Assembly: GCA_902616855.1 (NCBI GenBank)
Contig: CACMUL010000006.1
Coordinates: forward strand, 1 to 60,824
From: an uncultured Alphaproteobacteria bacterium
GTDB lineage: Bacteria > Pseudomonadota > Alphaproteobacteria > HIMB59
Reading direction: 5' to 3'
Length of the DNA: 60,824 nt
The position numbers were made by a program, and so were the translations under genes. Within the stretch, counting starts at the first letter, position 1; every line of letters starts with the position of its first letter. Below are positions 18,613 through 27,933 of the stretch, one piece after another. Under the pieces are notes generated by a model that did not search any database, was not told the origin of the DNA, and worked only from the letters and a program-made list of their open reading frames with translations.

Positions 18613-18652
18613 ATGGTCTTTTATGGGATTATATGGGATTTTATGAAAATAG
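18613..18652 (-). promoter_or_regulatory. MraZ box array (10-bp direct repeats)
   Basis: Four consecutive 10-bp units lie between rnpB and mraZ. On the plus strand they read ATGGTCTTTT, ATGGGATTAT, ATGGGATTTT and ATGAAAATAG. The two central units give TGGGA-N5-TGGGA, the known MraZ recognition spacing; the outer two are degenerate. The first unit overlaps the upstream ATG of mraZ. The array covers the predicted -10 element, which suits autorepression. Confidence 0.6.
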
Positions 18653-18656
18653 TAAA
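18628..18656 (-). promoter_or_regulatory. Predicted sigma-70 promoter of the mraZ operon
   Basis: On the minus strand TTTACT (18656-18651) and a consensus TATAAT (18633-18628) are separated by exactly 17 bases. Transcription would start near 18621, leaving a leader of about 7-13 bases before mraZ. The -10 sits in the last base of one TGGGA box plus the spacer to the next. No experimental support. Confidence 0.5.
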
Positions 18657-18663
18657 TAGTATA

Positions 18664-18987
18664 GGGTAGCTATAAGCTGAGTTCTGTTTTTATAAAATGC
18701 AGTCATTTATCTAGATTGACTATTACTAGCCAATTCAAGCGATCAACCCAGGCCTACTGTAGAAAAAGTAATAGCCTCTATTTGATCTTACTCGTGATAG
18801 GGTTTGCATATTGCGATACTATTTATGTACCCGGTGAGCTCTTACCTCACCTTTTCACCCTTACCTTACGGCGGTTTATTTCTGCTGCACTTTCCCTAAG
18901 GTTACCCTCGACGGAAGTTATCCGTTATCACTTTCTACACGAGCTCAGACTTTCCTCTTTGTACAACAAAGCGACTGCTCGCTACCC
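18664..18987 (-). ncRNA. rnpB: RNase P RNA (class A)
   Basis: Catalytic RNA that trims tRNA 5' ends. On the minus strand it begins GGGTAGCGAGCAGTCGC and soon carries the universal GAGGAAAGTCTGAGCTC (plus 18941-18957). The core block with AGGGTGAAAAGG and GGTAAGAGCTCACCG is present. It ends with ACAGAACTCAGCTTATAG, whose ACAGAA forms P4 with the 5' block. The outer seven bases at each end (18981-18987 and 18664-18670) are perfectly complementary and form helix P1, fixing the ends at about 324 nt. Open frames across it on either strand are shadows. It sits between the amidase gene and mraZ, all on the same strand. Confidence 0.95.
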
Positions 18988-19006
18988 ATATTTATATTAC
19001 ACAATA

Positions 19007-19648
19007 TTAACTAAATAATAAATTATAAAAATCTTTTGAGAATTTTTTAGATAAATAAGGATTTATATATTTATAATTTAAGGATCTTTTAACCGCCATA
19101 ATACAAAATTTTTTATATTTTTTTATATATGATTTATGAAAACCATATAAACATAACATTTCATTAATACTGTATTTTCTTTTTGTATTACTCATATTAA
19201 ATCTATTAATACCAATTTTATTTACAAAAAATTTCTCTCCTGGATCTTGTTTTCTATTAGGAGATATATCTGAATGAAAAACTATACTTTCATCTAAAAT
19301 ATTGAAATTTTTTTTTAAAAAATTAATTAATTTTTTTAAGGAGTGGTATTGTCTGTATGTATAATTCGAATAACCAAATTCATGACCTTTATTTTCAAGC
19401 TCAATTCCAATTGAATAATCATTAATATATTTATAATTTTTCCATTTAGACTCACCGGCGTGCCAGGCTTTATACTTTGGACACAATAGATTAAAGACAG
19501 ATCCATTTCTAGAAATTAGATAATGAGTGCTTACATCTGATCTTTCATCTGATAGTTTTTTATATGCTAATTTAAGAGTTTTCATCCCTGTGTAGTGTAT
19601 GACTATATATTTGACTATTTTATTTTTTTTTCTAAAGCTATAATTCAT
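19007..19648 (-). CDS. AmpD-like N-acetylmuramoyl-L-alanine amidase (amidase_2)
   Basis: Zinc amidase that cleaves the bond between MurNAc and the peptide stem, in AmpD relatives for wall recycling. The 213-residue sequence has zinc ligands matching H18 (IVIHYT), H125 (FHSDISPNRKQDPG) and D135, plus AWHAGES around H63. No signal peptide is visible, so cytosolic recycling is more likely than a periplasmic role. The ATG at 19648 keeps the whole domain. Its first base is only 3 positions from the first base of the divergent bamD gene. A longer frame to 19789 would run through bamD and is unlikely. Confidence 0.88.
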   Translation of the reverse strand: MNYSFRKKNKIVKYIVIHYTGMKTLKLAYKKLSDERSDVSTHYLISRNGSVFNLLCPKYKAWHAGESKWKNYKYINDYSIGIELENKGHEFGYSNYTYRQYHSLKKLINFLKKNFNILDESIVFHSDISPNRKQDPGEKFFVNKIGINRFNMSNTKRKYSINEMLCLYGFHKSYIKKYKKFCIMAVKRSLNYKYINPYLSKKFSKDFYNLLFS

Positions 19649-19650
19649 CT

Positions 19651-20523
19651 GTGAAAAAGTTGATTCTAATTTTGCTGTCTTTTTTAATAATATCTTGTTC
19701 AAATAATACTGATAAAGACGAATACGTAAATGATCAAAGTCTCTATGAAAATAATAAATTAAAAGATTATGAGTTATTTGAATTAGCAAATAGTTATATT
19801 AAAACTGATCAGCTTGAATTAGCTTTAATTGAATTAGATAAAATAGAAGTCATTTATCCAAGTAGCCCATATGCCAGTAAGAGTATGCTTGTTAGGGCTT
19901 ATATTCACTTCTTAGAGAAAGATTACGAAAAAACAAGGGCCTTAGCGGAAATGTATAAAAGCTACTTTCCAGGGAGCAAAGATATTGTTTATGCAAATTA
20001 TTTAGAAGCAATGACTTATTATGTTTTAATGAAAAAATCTGACTACAGTCAAGAAAACACTAATACAGCACTAGAAAAATTCAATTTTATTTTGAATGCT
20101 TATCCAAATAGTAATTATGAAATTGATATCTTAACAAAGATTAAGTTAATAAATAATAATTTAGCTGCAGAAAAACTTGAAATAGCAAAATTTTATTTAA
20201 ATAAAGGTAATTTCAATGGATCCTTGGTATATTTGTTAGATATATTTAATAATCATAGTTCAAGTCTATCAATTGAAGAAACATTGTATTTAATTACAAA
20301 AATATATTATTCATTTGATGAACATGAACTGTCAAAAAATTATGCTTCAATTTTAGCTTATAATTTTCCAAAAAGTAGATGGTATCGTAAATCATATAAT
20401 TTAATAAATGATTTGGAAGATGTAAGTGAAAGTAAAAATTGGTATGAAAAATTTAATCCAAAAAAAATATTTAGACAAGACGAGGAAAATAATTCTAATA
20501 CTCCAATACAAACTATAGAATAG
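19651..20523 (+). CDS. bamD: Outer membrane assembly lipoprotein BamD
   Basis: Essential partner of BamA in inserting beta-barrel proteins. It begins at GTG 19651 with a lipoprotein signal (MKKLILILLSFLIISC, lipidated Cys16), followed by TPR-like helical repeats (ELANSYIKTDQLELALIELD, then IYPSSPYASKSMLVRAYIHF). The 290 residues are slightly longer than E. coli BamD. recN and ligA follow closely, the usual alphaproteobacterial order after lpxC. No ribosome-binding site is obvious before the GTG. Confidence 0.93.
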   Translation: MKKLILILLSFLIISCSNNTDKDEYVNDQSLYENNKLKDYELFELANSYIKTDQLELALIELDKIEVIYPSSPYASKSMLVRAYIHFLEKDYEKTRALAEMYKSYFPGSKDIVYANYLEAMTYYVLMKKSDYSQENTNTALEKFNFILNAYPNSNYEIDILTKIKLINNNLAAEKLEIAKFYLNKGNFNGSLVYLLDIFNNHSSSLSIEETLYLITKIYYSFDEHELSKNYASILAYNFPKSRWYRKSYNLINDLEDVSESKNWYEKFNPKKIFRQDEENNSNTPIQTIE

Positions 20524-20528
20524 TATTA

Positions 20529-22175
20529 ATGTTAGTTTCACTTGAAATTAAAAATTTTCTTCTAATAAAACAAATATCAATAAACTTCATTGATGGATTT
20601 AATGCATTTACTGGTGAAACAGGTGCAGGAAAATCTATTATTATTGAAGGGCTTAAATTAGCCCTCGGTGCCAAAAACCAAAATACTCTATATTTAAAAG
20701 AAAATGAAATTTCATCTATAAAAGCAGTATTTGAGATAAATAGTTTGATAAGAAGAAATCTTGATGAATTAGATATAAATTTTGAGGATGACTATTTAAT
20801 TGTAGAGAGACAAATAAATTCAAATCAAAAATCTAAGTTATTAATAAATGATGAAATAAAACCTCTTTCTCAAGTTAAAAGAATTTTAAAAAATGTTATT
20901 GAATTTCAAGAAAATTTTGAACAGCAAGAATTGTTTGATAATAAATATTTTCTAAGATTTATTGATAATATAGGTAACATTAAAAAAAATGACTTAGATA
21001 TAAAATTTGAAAAATTTAAAGATACAAAAAATATTTACCAAGCACATTTAGATAATGAAAAAAATATTAATGAAAAGCTTGAAATATTGAAAATTAAAAG
21101 TAATAAAATAAAAATTTTAAATCCTACCAAAAACGAATATGAAGAATTTATTAATAAAAGAAATCTAAATAAAAATATTAAGAAATTAAGTGAAATTTCA
21201 AATGAAATTAAAACATCAATATCAAACTATAATTCAAACGATAGCTTAAATTCAATTGAGAAAAACCTAAATAAATTAGAGAGTATTGATAAAGAATACT
21301 CTGATATTTCAGAAAAATTTACATCTTTAATTTTAGATATTAATGAATTAATGAACGAGTTAGAATATAAATTTGGTTCCTTAGATTATGAGGAAATAAA
21401 TTTTGATGAAATTGATGAAAAGATCTATCAATATCAACAACTATCAAAATTTTTTGAAGTAAAGCCTGAAAACTTATTTTTAATAAAAGATAAAATCTCA
21501 AATGAAATTGAAGCTTTAGAAAACTTTGATAGAGAGAAGGAAATTAAATTTAATAATTATTTAAATGATCTTAATAGTTTTAAAGAAGAGGCTTTAAAAA
21601 TATCTAAACTGAGGAAAAAGGAGTCAAAAAAAATATCAGAGAGCATTAATCGACAACTTCCAATAGTGAATATTGAGCAAGGTGAGATTTTATTTAAGTT
21701 TTTTGAAAAAGATGAAAAAGATTATAATTCACAAGGATATGATGAATTAGATGTCTTATTTAGGACTAATAAAAATTCTGAATTTAGCTCTATTAAAAAA
21801 GTAGCTTCTGGAGGTGAATTATCTCGATTATTACTGATAATTAAATCACTATCAGCTAATAATGAGAGTAACCTAACGCTTATTTTTGATGAAGTAGATA
21901 GTGGTTTAAGTGGTAAAATTGCTTCTAACGTTTCAGAAAAAATAAATAATATTTCCCAAAAAAATCAAGTTATAGCTATTACACATTCGCCTCAAGTCGC
22001 ATCAAAAGCTCACAAACACTGGAAAATTGAGAAAATTATCAAAAATGATGTAATGACAAGTCAAATCATTGAGTTAAATGGTGAAACTAGGGTCAATGAA
22101 ATTGCAAGTTTAATAAGTGGAACTAAAATTACTGAAACTGCAAAAAAAGTAGCTTCAGACTTACTTCAAAATTAG
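20529..22175 (+). CDS. recN: DNA repair protein RecN
   Basis: SMC-like ATPase acting in double-strand break repair. The 548-residue protein has Walker A GETGAGKS at 29-36, long coiled-coil arms in the middle rich in Lys/Glu/Asn, the ABC signature SGGELSRLLL, Walker B LIFDEVDSGLSG and the ITHSPQVASKAHKHW region. It starts 5 bases after bamD and ends 4 bases before ligA, so the three form one operon. Confidence 0.96.
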   Translation: MLVSLEIKNFLLIKQISINFIDGFNAFTGETGAGKSIIIEGLKLALGAKNQNTLYLKENEISSIKAVFEINSLIRRNLDELDINFEDDYLIVERQINSNQKSKLLINDEIKPLSQVKRILKNVIEFQENFEQQELFDNKYFLRFIDNIGNIKKNDLDIKFEKFKDTKNIYQAHLDNEKNINEKLEILKIKSNKIKILNPTKNEYEEFINKRNLNKNIKKLSEISNEIKTSISNYNSNDSLNSIEKNLNKLESIDKEYSDISEKFTSLILDINELMNELEYKFGSLDYEEINFDEIDEKIYQYQQLSKFFEVKPENLFLIKDKISNEIEALENFDREKEIKFNNYLNDLNSFKEEALKISKLRKKESKKISESINRQLPIVNIEQGEILFKFFEKDEKDYNSQGYDELDVLFRTNKNSEFSSIKKVASGGELSRLLLIIKSLSANNESNLTLIFDEVDSGLSGKIASNVSEKINNISQKNQVIAITHSPQVASKAHKHWKIEKIIKNDVMTSQIIELNGETRVNEIASLISGTKITETAKKVASDLLQN

Positions 22176-22179
22176 TGAA

Positions 22180-24174
22180 ATGAAAACAAAAGATACCTTT
22201 ATCAAACTTAGAGATAAGTTAAAAATATATAACAAAGAATACTACAGCTCTAATCCATCAATTGATGACTCAAAGTATGACAATCTTAAGAAGAAGTATG
22301 ACTATTTATTATTAGAAAACCCTGAATTAAAACAATTTGACGACTTAGGTATAGGTACAACACCTTCCTCAAAATTTGAAAAATTCAGACACTATGAACC
22401 TATGCTATCACTTTCAAATAGTTTTAGTATGAGTGACTCAGAAGATTTTTTTCAAAAAGCAAGTAATTTTTTAAAAAAAACTAATTCAAATTATATATTT
22501 AATGTGGATTGTAAGATAGATGGGGTTTCATTATCTCTAATATATAAAAATAATAAGTTATTTAAGGCTATTACTAGAGGAGATGGTCTAGTAGGAGAGG
22601 AGATCACAGACAATGTTCTAGGTATTAGAGGCATACCTAAAGTTTTAAAAAATTGTAAATCTGATCTTATTGAAATAAGAGGTGAAGTATTTTTCTTAAG
22701 AAATGATTTTGAAAAATTAAACAAAAAATTTGAAAAAAAAAACCAATTTTCTAACCCTAGGAATGCTGCTTCAGGATCCCTTCGCCAAATTAATAGTAAA
22801 ATAACTAAAGATCGGCCCTTAAGGTTTATACCGCATGGATATGGTAAATTTACTTATCAAAATGAGTTTTTGAATTTTGAAGAATTTTTAAGTTTTTGTA
22901 AAAAAAATAATTTTGATCAAACTGGGTATGCAAAAAAATACGATAATTTAAAGGATATTTATGATTACATTTTCGATACAGAAAAAAAAAGACTTTCTAT
23001 AAATTTTGATATTGATGGGATGGTAATCAAGATTAGTAACTTAGATTTACAAAGGATGTTAGGAAGTACCAATAAATTCCCTAGATGGGCAATAGCAGCA
23101 AAATTTAGTTCTGAGGAAGCATTAACACAAGTAAAAAAAATTGAATTACAAATTGGAAGAACTGGAGCTATAACACCTGTTGCTAGACTGAAGCCAATAA
23201 ATATAGGAGGTGTTATTGTATCAAATGCAACACTTCATAATTTCGATGAGATTATTAGAAAAGATATAAGATTAGATGATTTCGTTTGGGTAAAAAGAGC
23301 TGGGGACGTAATTCCTTATATATCAAAAGTGGAAATAGAGAAAAGAAAAAAAACTAGTAAAATCTTTAAAACACCAAAAAAATGTTTATGTGGTTCTAAA
23401 ATAATTAAAATAGATGGTGAAGCAGTACAAAGATGTAGTTCTACAAAAATTCAATGTAAATATCAAAATTTAGAATCACTTAAACACTTTGTGTCTAAAA
23501 AAGCTATGAATATAGAGGGTCTTGGTGAGAAATTGATCGAAAAATTTATTAGTCTTAATCTGATTTCAGATAAAATTGATATTTATAAATTAGAAAAACA
23601 TAAAGACAAGATTGTTAAACTTGAGGGATTTGGGGAAAAGTCATACCTGAATCTTATTGACTCAATAAATAAATCTAAAGTGACCTCTCTATCAAGATAT
23701 TTATTTTCTCTAGGTCTAAGATACTTAGGTGAAAACAATTCTGAGCTTATATCTTTGTATTTAAAAAATAAAACTAGATTTAAAAACTTTATTTTATCAA
23801 AAAAACTCAGAGAACAACTTGAGAATATCGATGGCTTAGGAGAAAAAGCTATTAATTCATTTATAAATCACTTTTCTAATAAGAGTAACCTTGAAGAGTC
23901 TTTTGCGATACTCGATGTAATAGAAATTAAGGAAGTAGAATATAATAAAATTATCCTTAATAAGAGTATATTATTTACCGGAACTCTAAAAAAAATGTCA
24001 AGGGACAGAGCTAAAGAATTAGCTAAAAAAAAAGGATATAAAATTGCATCAAATGTTTCAAAAAGTTTAGACATACTTGTTTTTGGAGAGAAGTCTGGTT
24101 CCAAACTAAAAAAAGCTAAAGATTTAAAAATAAATATTCTAAATGAAAGTGATTTTTTAAATCTTATTAATTAA
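22180..24174 (+). CDS. ligA: NAD-dependent DNA ligase
   Basis: Seals nicks during replication and repair using NAD. The 664-residue protein has all domains: N-terminal Ia (YNKEYYSSNPSIDDSKYD), adenylation domain with the nucleotide-accepting K112 in CKIDGVSLSLIY, OB fold, a four-cysteine zinc finger (CLCG...RCSSTKIQC), HhH repeats and a C-terminal BRCT domain (LFTGTLKKMSRDRAKELA). The zinc ligands are intact, unlike those of DnaG in this genome. The 3' end overlaps the convergent peptidase gene by 18 bases. Confidence 0.97.
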   Translation: MKTKDTFIKLRDKLKIYNKEYYSSNPSIDDSKYDNLKKKYDYLLLENPELKQFDDLGIGTTPSSKFEKFRHYEPMLSLSNSFSMSDSEDFFQKASNFLKKTNSNYIFNVDCKIDGVSLSLIYKNNKLFKAITRGDGLVGEEITDNVLGIRGIPKVLKNCKSDLIEIRGEVFFLRNDFEKLNKKFEKKNQFSNPRNAASGSLRQINSKITKDRPLRFIPHGYGKFTYQNEFLNFEEFLSFCKKNNFDQTGYAKKYDNLKDIYDYIFDTEKKRLSINFDIDGMVIKISNLDLQRMLGSTNKFPRWAIAAKFSSEEALTQVKKIELQIGRTGAITPVARLKPINIGGVIVSNATLHNFDEIIRKDIRLDDFVWVKRAGDVIPYISKVEIEKRKKTSKIFKTPKKCLCGSKIIKIDGEAVQRCSSTKIQCKYQNLESLKHFVSKKAMNIEGLGEKLIEKFISLNLISDKIDIYKLEKHKDKIVKLEGFGEKSYLNLIDSINKSKVTSLSRYLFSLGLRYLGENNSELISLYLKNKTRFKNFILSKKLREQLENIDGLGEKAINSFINHFSNKSNLEESFAILDVIEIKEVEYNKIILNKSILFTGTLKKMSRDRAKELAKKKGYKIASNVSKSLDILVFGEKSGSKLKKAKDLKINILNESDFLNLIN

Positions 24175-25881
24175 ATTTTTTAAAAAATAATTTTTATATT
24201 CATTACTTAATCTAGGTTGGAGAGTTTTATAAATTTCCTTATGATATTTTTTAATATATTTTCTCTCAAAATTTGTAATTAACTTCAAATCAATTAAGTC
24301 TAAATCGTAAGGAACTAATGTGATATTTTTTAAATATAAGTTTTTTTTATTTAAGGTTTTAGTAACATATAAATTTTCTATTCTTAGACCAAATTGACCC
24401 TCAACATAATGGCCTGGTTCTATAGAGAACAGATTATTATTAGTTAAAATGTCCTTAGATCTTTGGGAAATAATTGGATACTTTTCATGCACATCACCAA
24501 AATTACCTACTCCATGGCCAGTACCATGACTGTATGTTATCTTAAATTTAGAAAGATAGTTTCTAATAAATAAGTCTATTTCTGATGATAAAACATTTAT
24601 TGGGAATATTTTATTTTCTATTTTAATTAAAGACTTTATTAAATAAGTATAAGAATATCTAATTCTGGAAATATTTTTTACTCCGACTTTTAATACCCTG
24701 GTTATATCTGTAGTGCCCTCTAAATATTGAGCACCAGAGTCAATTAATAATATATTTTTATTTTTAGACAATAGGGATTTTTTGGGGTGTGGTTTATAAT
24801 GAATTATGGCAGCATTAGAGTCAAATGCACAAATGTAATCAAATGAGTTCCTAAAAAAATTAATACCCTCTTTTCTTTTATTGTATAAACATTCTGAGAC
24901 TTCATATTCATTTTTAGGATTTATTTTTTTTTGTTTTAAATCAATAATAAATTTTAATACAGCTAAACCATCTTCAATATGACAAGTTTCTATATTTTTT
25001 ATTTCCTTGGGTGTTTTAATACCCAAATATTTAGGAATATTAATTTTAGATTCAGATAAATTTAAAAATTTAGATAATCGCATATACATATTTAAATTTA
25101 AAAATTGATAAGAGGTTTCAATATTTTTAAATTTTGACAATTTGAGAAATTTGATAAATTTTTCTTCTCCAAAGATATTAAAACTATTACTAATTTTACT
25201 TATTTTATTTAAATTAAAGTTATTTGTTATTAAAACAGGTTTGATATTTTTTTTTGGAATAAATAAACCTGCGAATGGTTTAGTAGAATTCCATAGTTCA
25301 AATGACCTAATATTTAAAAGGTATGCTACGTGCGCATTATTCCAAATTAATATACCCTCTGTTTTGATATTATTTTTAACTTTTTTTAAATTATCATTAA
25401 ATTGCCTTGGAATTAAATATCTTGGCATACTAAATGGATAAGAAATATTAAAGTTTGGATAATAATTTTTTTTAAAGTAATTTCTCAATTGTGGGAAGAT
25501 ATTAATTTTATTTTTTTCTAATTTTAAATTAATCTCTTTAAATTCTTTAACTGAAATTTGTTTAGAATCTAAAATACCAGATAATTTCTTGTCTTGCATG
25601 ATTAAGTAATCAACAATAGTTATTTCACTTAAATCATAAATTTCACAATTATTTCTAAAAAATTTTTTAGCTGCCAGAGTGTAGCGTGTGTCAGTAAAAA
25701 AAATGAATTTATTAATAAAAAAAAGTACGTATCCTCTTGTGCAATCAAATTTAAATAATTTGTAAATATCTTTTAAATCTAAATTTGGACTTTCATTAAG
25801 ATGTAAGTCATTATTAGTAATTAGATAAAAATCCATATTATTATCTTTTAAGAATCTTTTAATTATTGAATGAGTTTTCAT
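24157..25881 (-). CDS. Aminopeptidase P family (Xaa-Pro, M24B) metallopeptidase
   Basis: Removes N-terminal residues that precede proline. The 574-residue protein has the long three-domain form (two creatinase-like N-terminal domains, then the pita-bread catalytic domain). Probable metal ligands are the aspartates in LIDSGAQYLEGTTDITRV, His in YSHGTGHGVGNFGDVHE, and glutamates in FSIEPGHYVE and LRIENLYV. It overlaps the uvrD-like gene upstream by 4 bases. Confidence 0.92.
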   Translation of the reverse strand: MKTHSIIKRFLKDNNMDFYLITNNDLHLNESPNLDLKDIYKLFKFDCTRGYVLFFINKFIFFTDTRYTLAAKKFFRNNCEIYDLSEITIVDYLIMQDKKLSGILDSKQISVKEFKEINLKLEKNKINIFPQLRNYFKKNYYPNFNISYPFSMPRYLIPRQFNDNLKKVKNNIKTEGILIWNNAHVAYLLNIRSFELWNSTKPFAGLFIPKKNIKPVLITNNFNLNKISKISNSFNIFGEEKFIKFLKLSKFKNIETSYQFLNLNMYMRLSKFLNLSESKINIPKYLGIKTPKEIKNIETCHIEDGLAVLKFIIDLKQKKINPKNEYEVSECLYNKRKEGINFFRNSFDYICAFDSNAAIIHYKPHPKKSLLSKNKNILLIDSGAQYLEGTTDITRVLKVGVKNISRIRYSYTYLIKSLIKIENKIFPINVLSSEIDLFIRNYLSKFKITYSHGTGHGVGNFGDVHEKYPIISQRSKDILTNNNLFSIEPGHYVEGQFGLRIENLYVTKTLNKKNLYLKNITLVPYDLDLIDLKLITNFERKYIKKYHKEIYKTLQPRLSNEYKNYFLKNLINKI

Positions 25882-27896
25882 TTCTTATTTTTCTTTAAAA
25901 ACTCTAACATTCTTTTTTTTCCAGGACTTAATTGCACGTCATTGGAAGTAATCTTTTTATTCAAATTAGATGACGAGTACTCTTCTAATATGTTTGTTGT
26001 ATTTTTTTCTACTTTTGAAATTTCATTCAAAAATCTTGAAGGTAATGAATAATTATTCATGCCATATGTATATCTAGTGGTTGCATAACTCAAATTTAAA
26101 TCAAATTTTGCTCTAGTAATTCCGACATAAGCGAGTCTTCTCTCTTCCTCTAGTGAATTTGATGAGTTTTGCTCTAAAGCTCTAGAACTTGGAAAAACAC
26201 CCTCTTCCCAACCTGGAAGATAAACATGATCAAATTCTAATCCTTTGGCTGCATGCAAGGTCATTAGTTTTACAGAGTTAGATTGAATTTTTTTTTGATT
26301 TTCATTAACCAAACCTACATGCTCTAAAAATTCATCCAAATTTTCAAATTCTGAGAGGGCATTCACAAGTTCTTTCAGATTATCAATCCTCGATTCATTT
26401 TCGACTTGTTTTAATCTATTTTTTTCATTCTCTAGCATTTTCAAATATCCTGACTCCTCAATTATAAAAATACCTATATCCTCTAGAGTTGTTTTATTTA
26501 TAAGATCAGATGTTTTTTTAATAATATCTATAAAAGGCTTAGTTTTAACAAGTAGAGATCCTGATAGTTTATTTTCATAAGATAAGGACTCTAAAGACTC
26601 AAAAAATGAAACTTTTTTTTCTCTAGCGTAATCAATAATTATTTTTACTGATTGATCACCAATTCCTCTTTTAGGTAAATTGATAATTCTTTCAAATGAT
26701 AGATCATCTTGAAAACTATTTGCGAGTTTTAAGTATGCAAGAATATCTTTGATTTCCTTCCTCTCAAAAAATCTTGGTCCTCCTATTATTTCATAGGGCA
26801 AGGCATATTTTATTAACTTATCTTCGATACTTCTCATTTGTGCAGTAAGTCTCACTAAAACTCCTATACTATTTTTCTCTCCTAATTTCTTTGATATATT
26901 ATCAGATATCCATAATGACTCTTCTTCCTGAGAGTAAAAAGAATTTAAATTAATTTTTTGATCAGGTATTTTTTTGTTGAAACTAATTAAGTCTTTACCA
27001 AGCCTATTCTTGTTATTACTTATTATACAAGCTGCTGCTTCTAAAATTGAGCTGTTTGAACGATAGTTTTTTGTTAATCTAACTACAGACGAATTAAATT
27101 CTTTTGGAAAATTTATAATATTATCTATATTTGCACCTCGCCAAGCATAAATAGACTGGTCATCGTCTCCTACACAAAATAAGTTTCTATTATGATTCAA
27201 GATTAATTTTATTAAATCATACTGAATTAAATTTGTATCTTGGAACTCATCAATAAGAATATGTTCAATAAAATTTTGATAAGATTTTTTTAACTCTGGA
27301 TTGTTAAAAAGAATGAAATAACTGTGTAATAGGATATCTCCAAAATCTACTGCATTTATTTCAATTAATCTCTGTTGATAATTAGAATAAATATCATCTA
27401 ACCTCTCTAGAGATGAAAATTTAGATATTTTTTTATTTTCATTAAAAAGAATTTTATTATCTTTTAAATTTTGAATTTCGCTATGATAAATACCCTCGCT
27501 TATATCTTTATCAATCTTGCAATACTCTAAAACTTGTTTAAGAAGTTTTTTTTGATCCTCAATATCAAGTATTGAAAAATTAGATTTTAAATTTACTATT
27601 CCCGAATGCTTTCTCAAAAATTTAGCAAAAATTGAATGGAAAGTTCCAATCCAAGGAGTATCAATAGCGCTTTTAAGCTCAATATTAACTCTTGTTTTAA
27701 TTTCATTGGCCGCCTTATTTGTAAAGGTCACAGCAATAATTTTATTAAAATCAACGTTTAGATTTTTTACAATATAAACAAATCTGGAAGTTAAAACTCT
27801 AGTTTTCCCTGTTCCTGCACCCGAAAGTACTAAAAGTGGGCCGTTTTTATGCTCAACTGCAATTTTTTGTTCTTTATTTAATGTATTTAGATCCAT
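25878..27896 (-). CDS. uvrD: UvrD/PcrA/Rep-type superfamily 1 DNA helicase
   Basis: ATP-driven 3'-5' helicase for excision and mismatch repair. The 672-residue sequence contains Walker A SGAGTGKT at 25-32, motif II DEFQDTNLIQYDLI, motif III CVGDDDQSIYAWRGA, motif IV LTKNYRSN, motif V LMTLHAAKGLEFDHVYLPGW and motif VI EERRLAYVGITRAK. It is somewhat shorter than E. coli UvrD because the C-terminal tail is reduced. Whether it is UvrD or a sole PcrA/Rep hybrid cannot be told here. Divergent from mlaA. Confidence 0.93.
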   Translation of the reverse strand: MDLNTLNKEQKIAVEHKNGPLLVLSGAGTGKTRVLTSRFVYIVKNLNVDFNKIIAVTFTNKAANEIKTRVNIELKSAIDTPWIGTFHSIFAKFLRKHSGIVNLKSNFSILDIEDQKKLLKQVLEYCKIDKDISEGIYHSEIQNLKDNKILFNENKKISKFSSLERLDDIYSNYQQRLIEINAVDFGDILLHSYFILFNNPELKKSYQNFIEHILIDEFQDTNLIQYDLIKLILNHNRNLFCVGDDDQSIYAWRGANIDNIINFPKEFNSSVVRLTKNYRSNSSILEAAACIISNNKNRLGKDLISFNKKIPDQKINLNSFYSQEEESLWISDNISKKLGEKNSIGVLVRLTAQMRSIEDKLIKYALPYEIIGGPRFFERKEIKDILAYLKLANSFQDDLSFERIINLPKRGIGDQSVKIIIDYAREKKVSFFESLESLSYENKLSGSLLVKTKPFIDIIKKTSDLINKTTLEDIGIFIIEESGYLKMLENEKNRLKQVENESRIDNLKELVNALSEFENLDEFLEHVGLVNENQKKIQSNSVKLMTLHAAKGLEFDHVYLPGWEEGVFPSSRALEQNSSNSLEEERRLAYVGITRAKFDLNLSYATTRYTYGMNNYSLPSRFLNEISKVEKNTTNILEEYSSSNLNKKITSNDVQLSPGKKRMLEFLKKNKK

Positions 27897-27933
27897 AAAT
27901 TGAATGTAATATAATAAATCTAGATTTTACGTA

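Noticed and set aside
18716..19018. A 100-codon open frame on the plus strand
   Set aside because: It is entirely the antisense of the RNase P RNA gene apart from its last bases, and its residues follow rRNA-like GC-rich motifs, not protein conservation.
19649..19789. Longer amidase start at 19789
   Set aside because: The extra 47 codons lie antisense in the start of bamD, resemble no amidase sequence, and the domain is complete from 19648.
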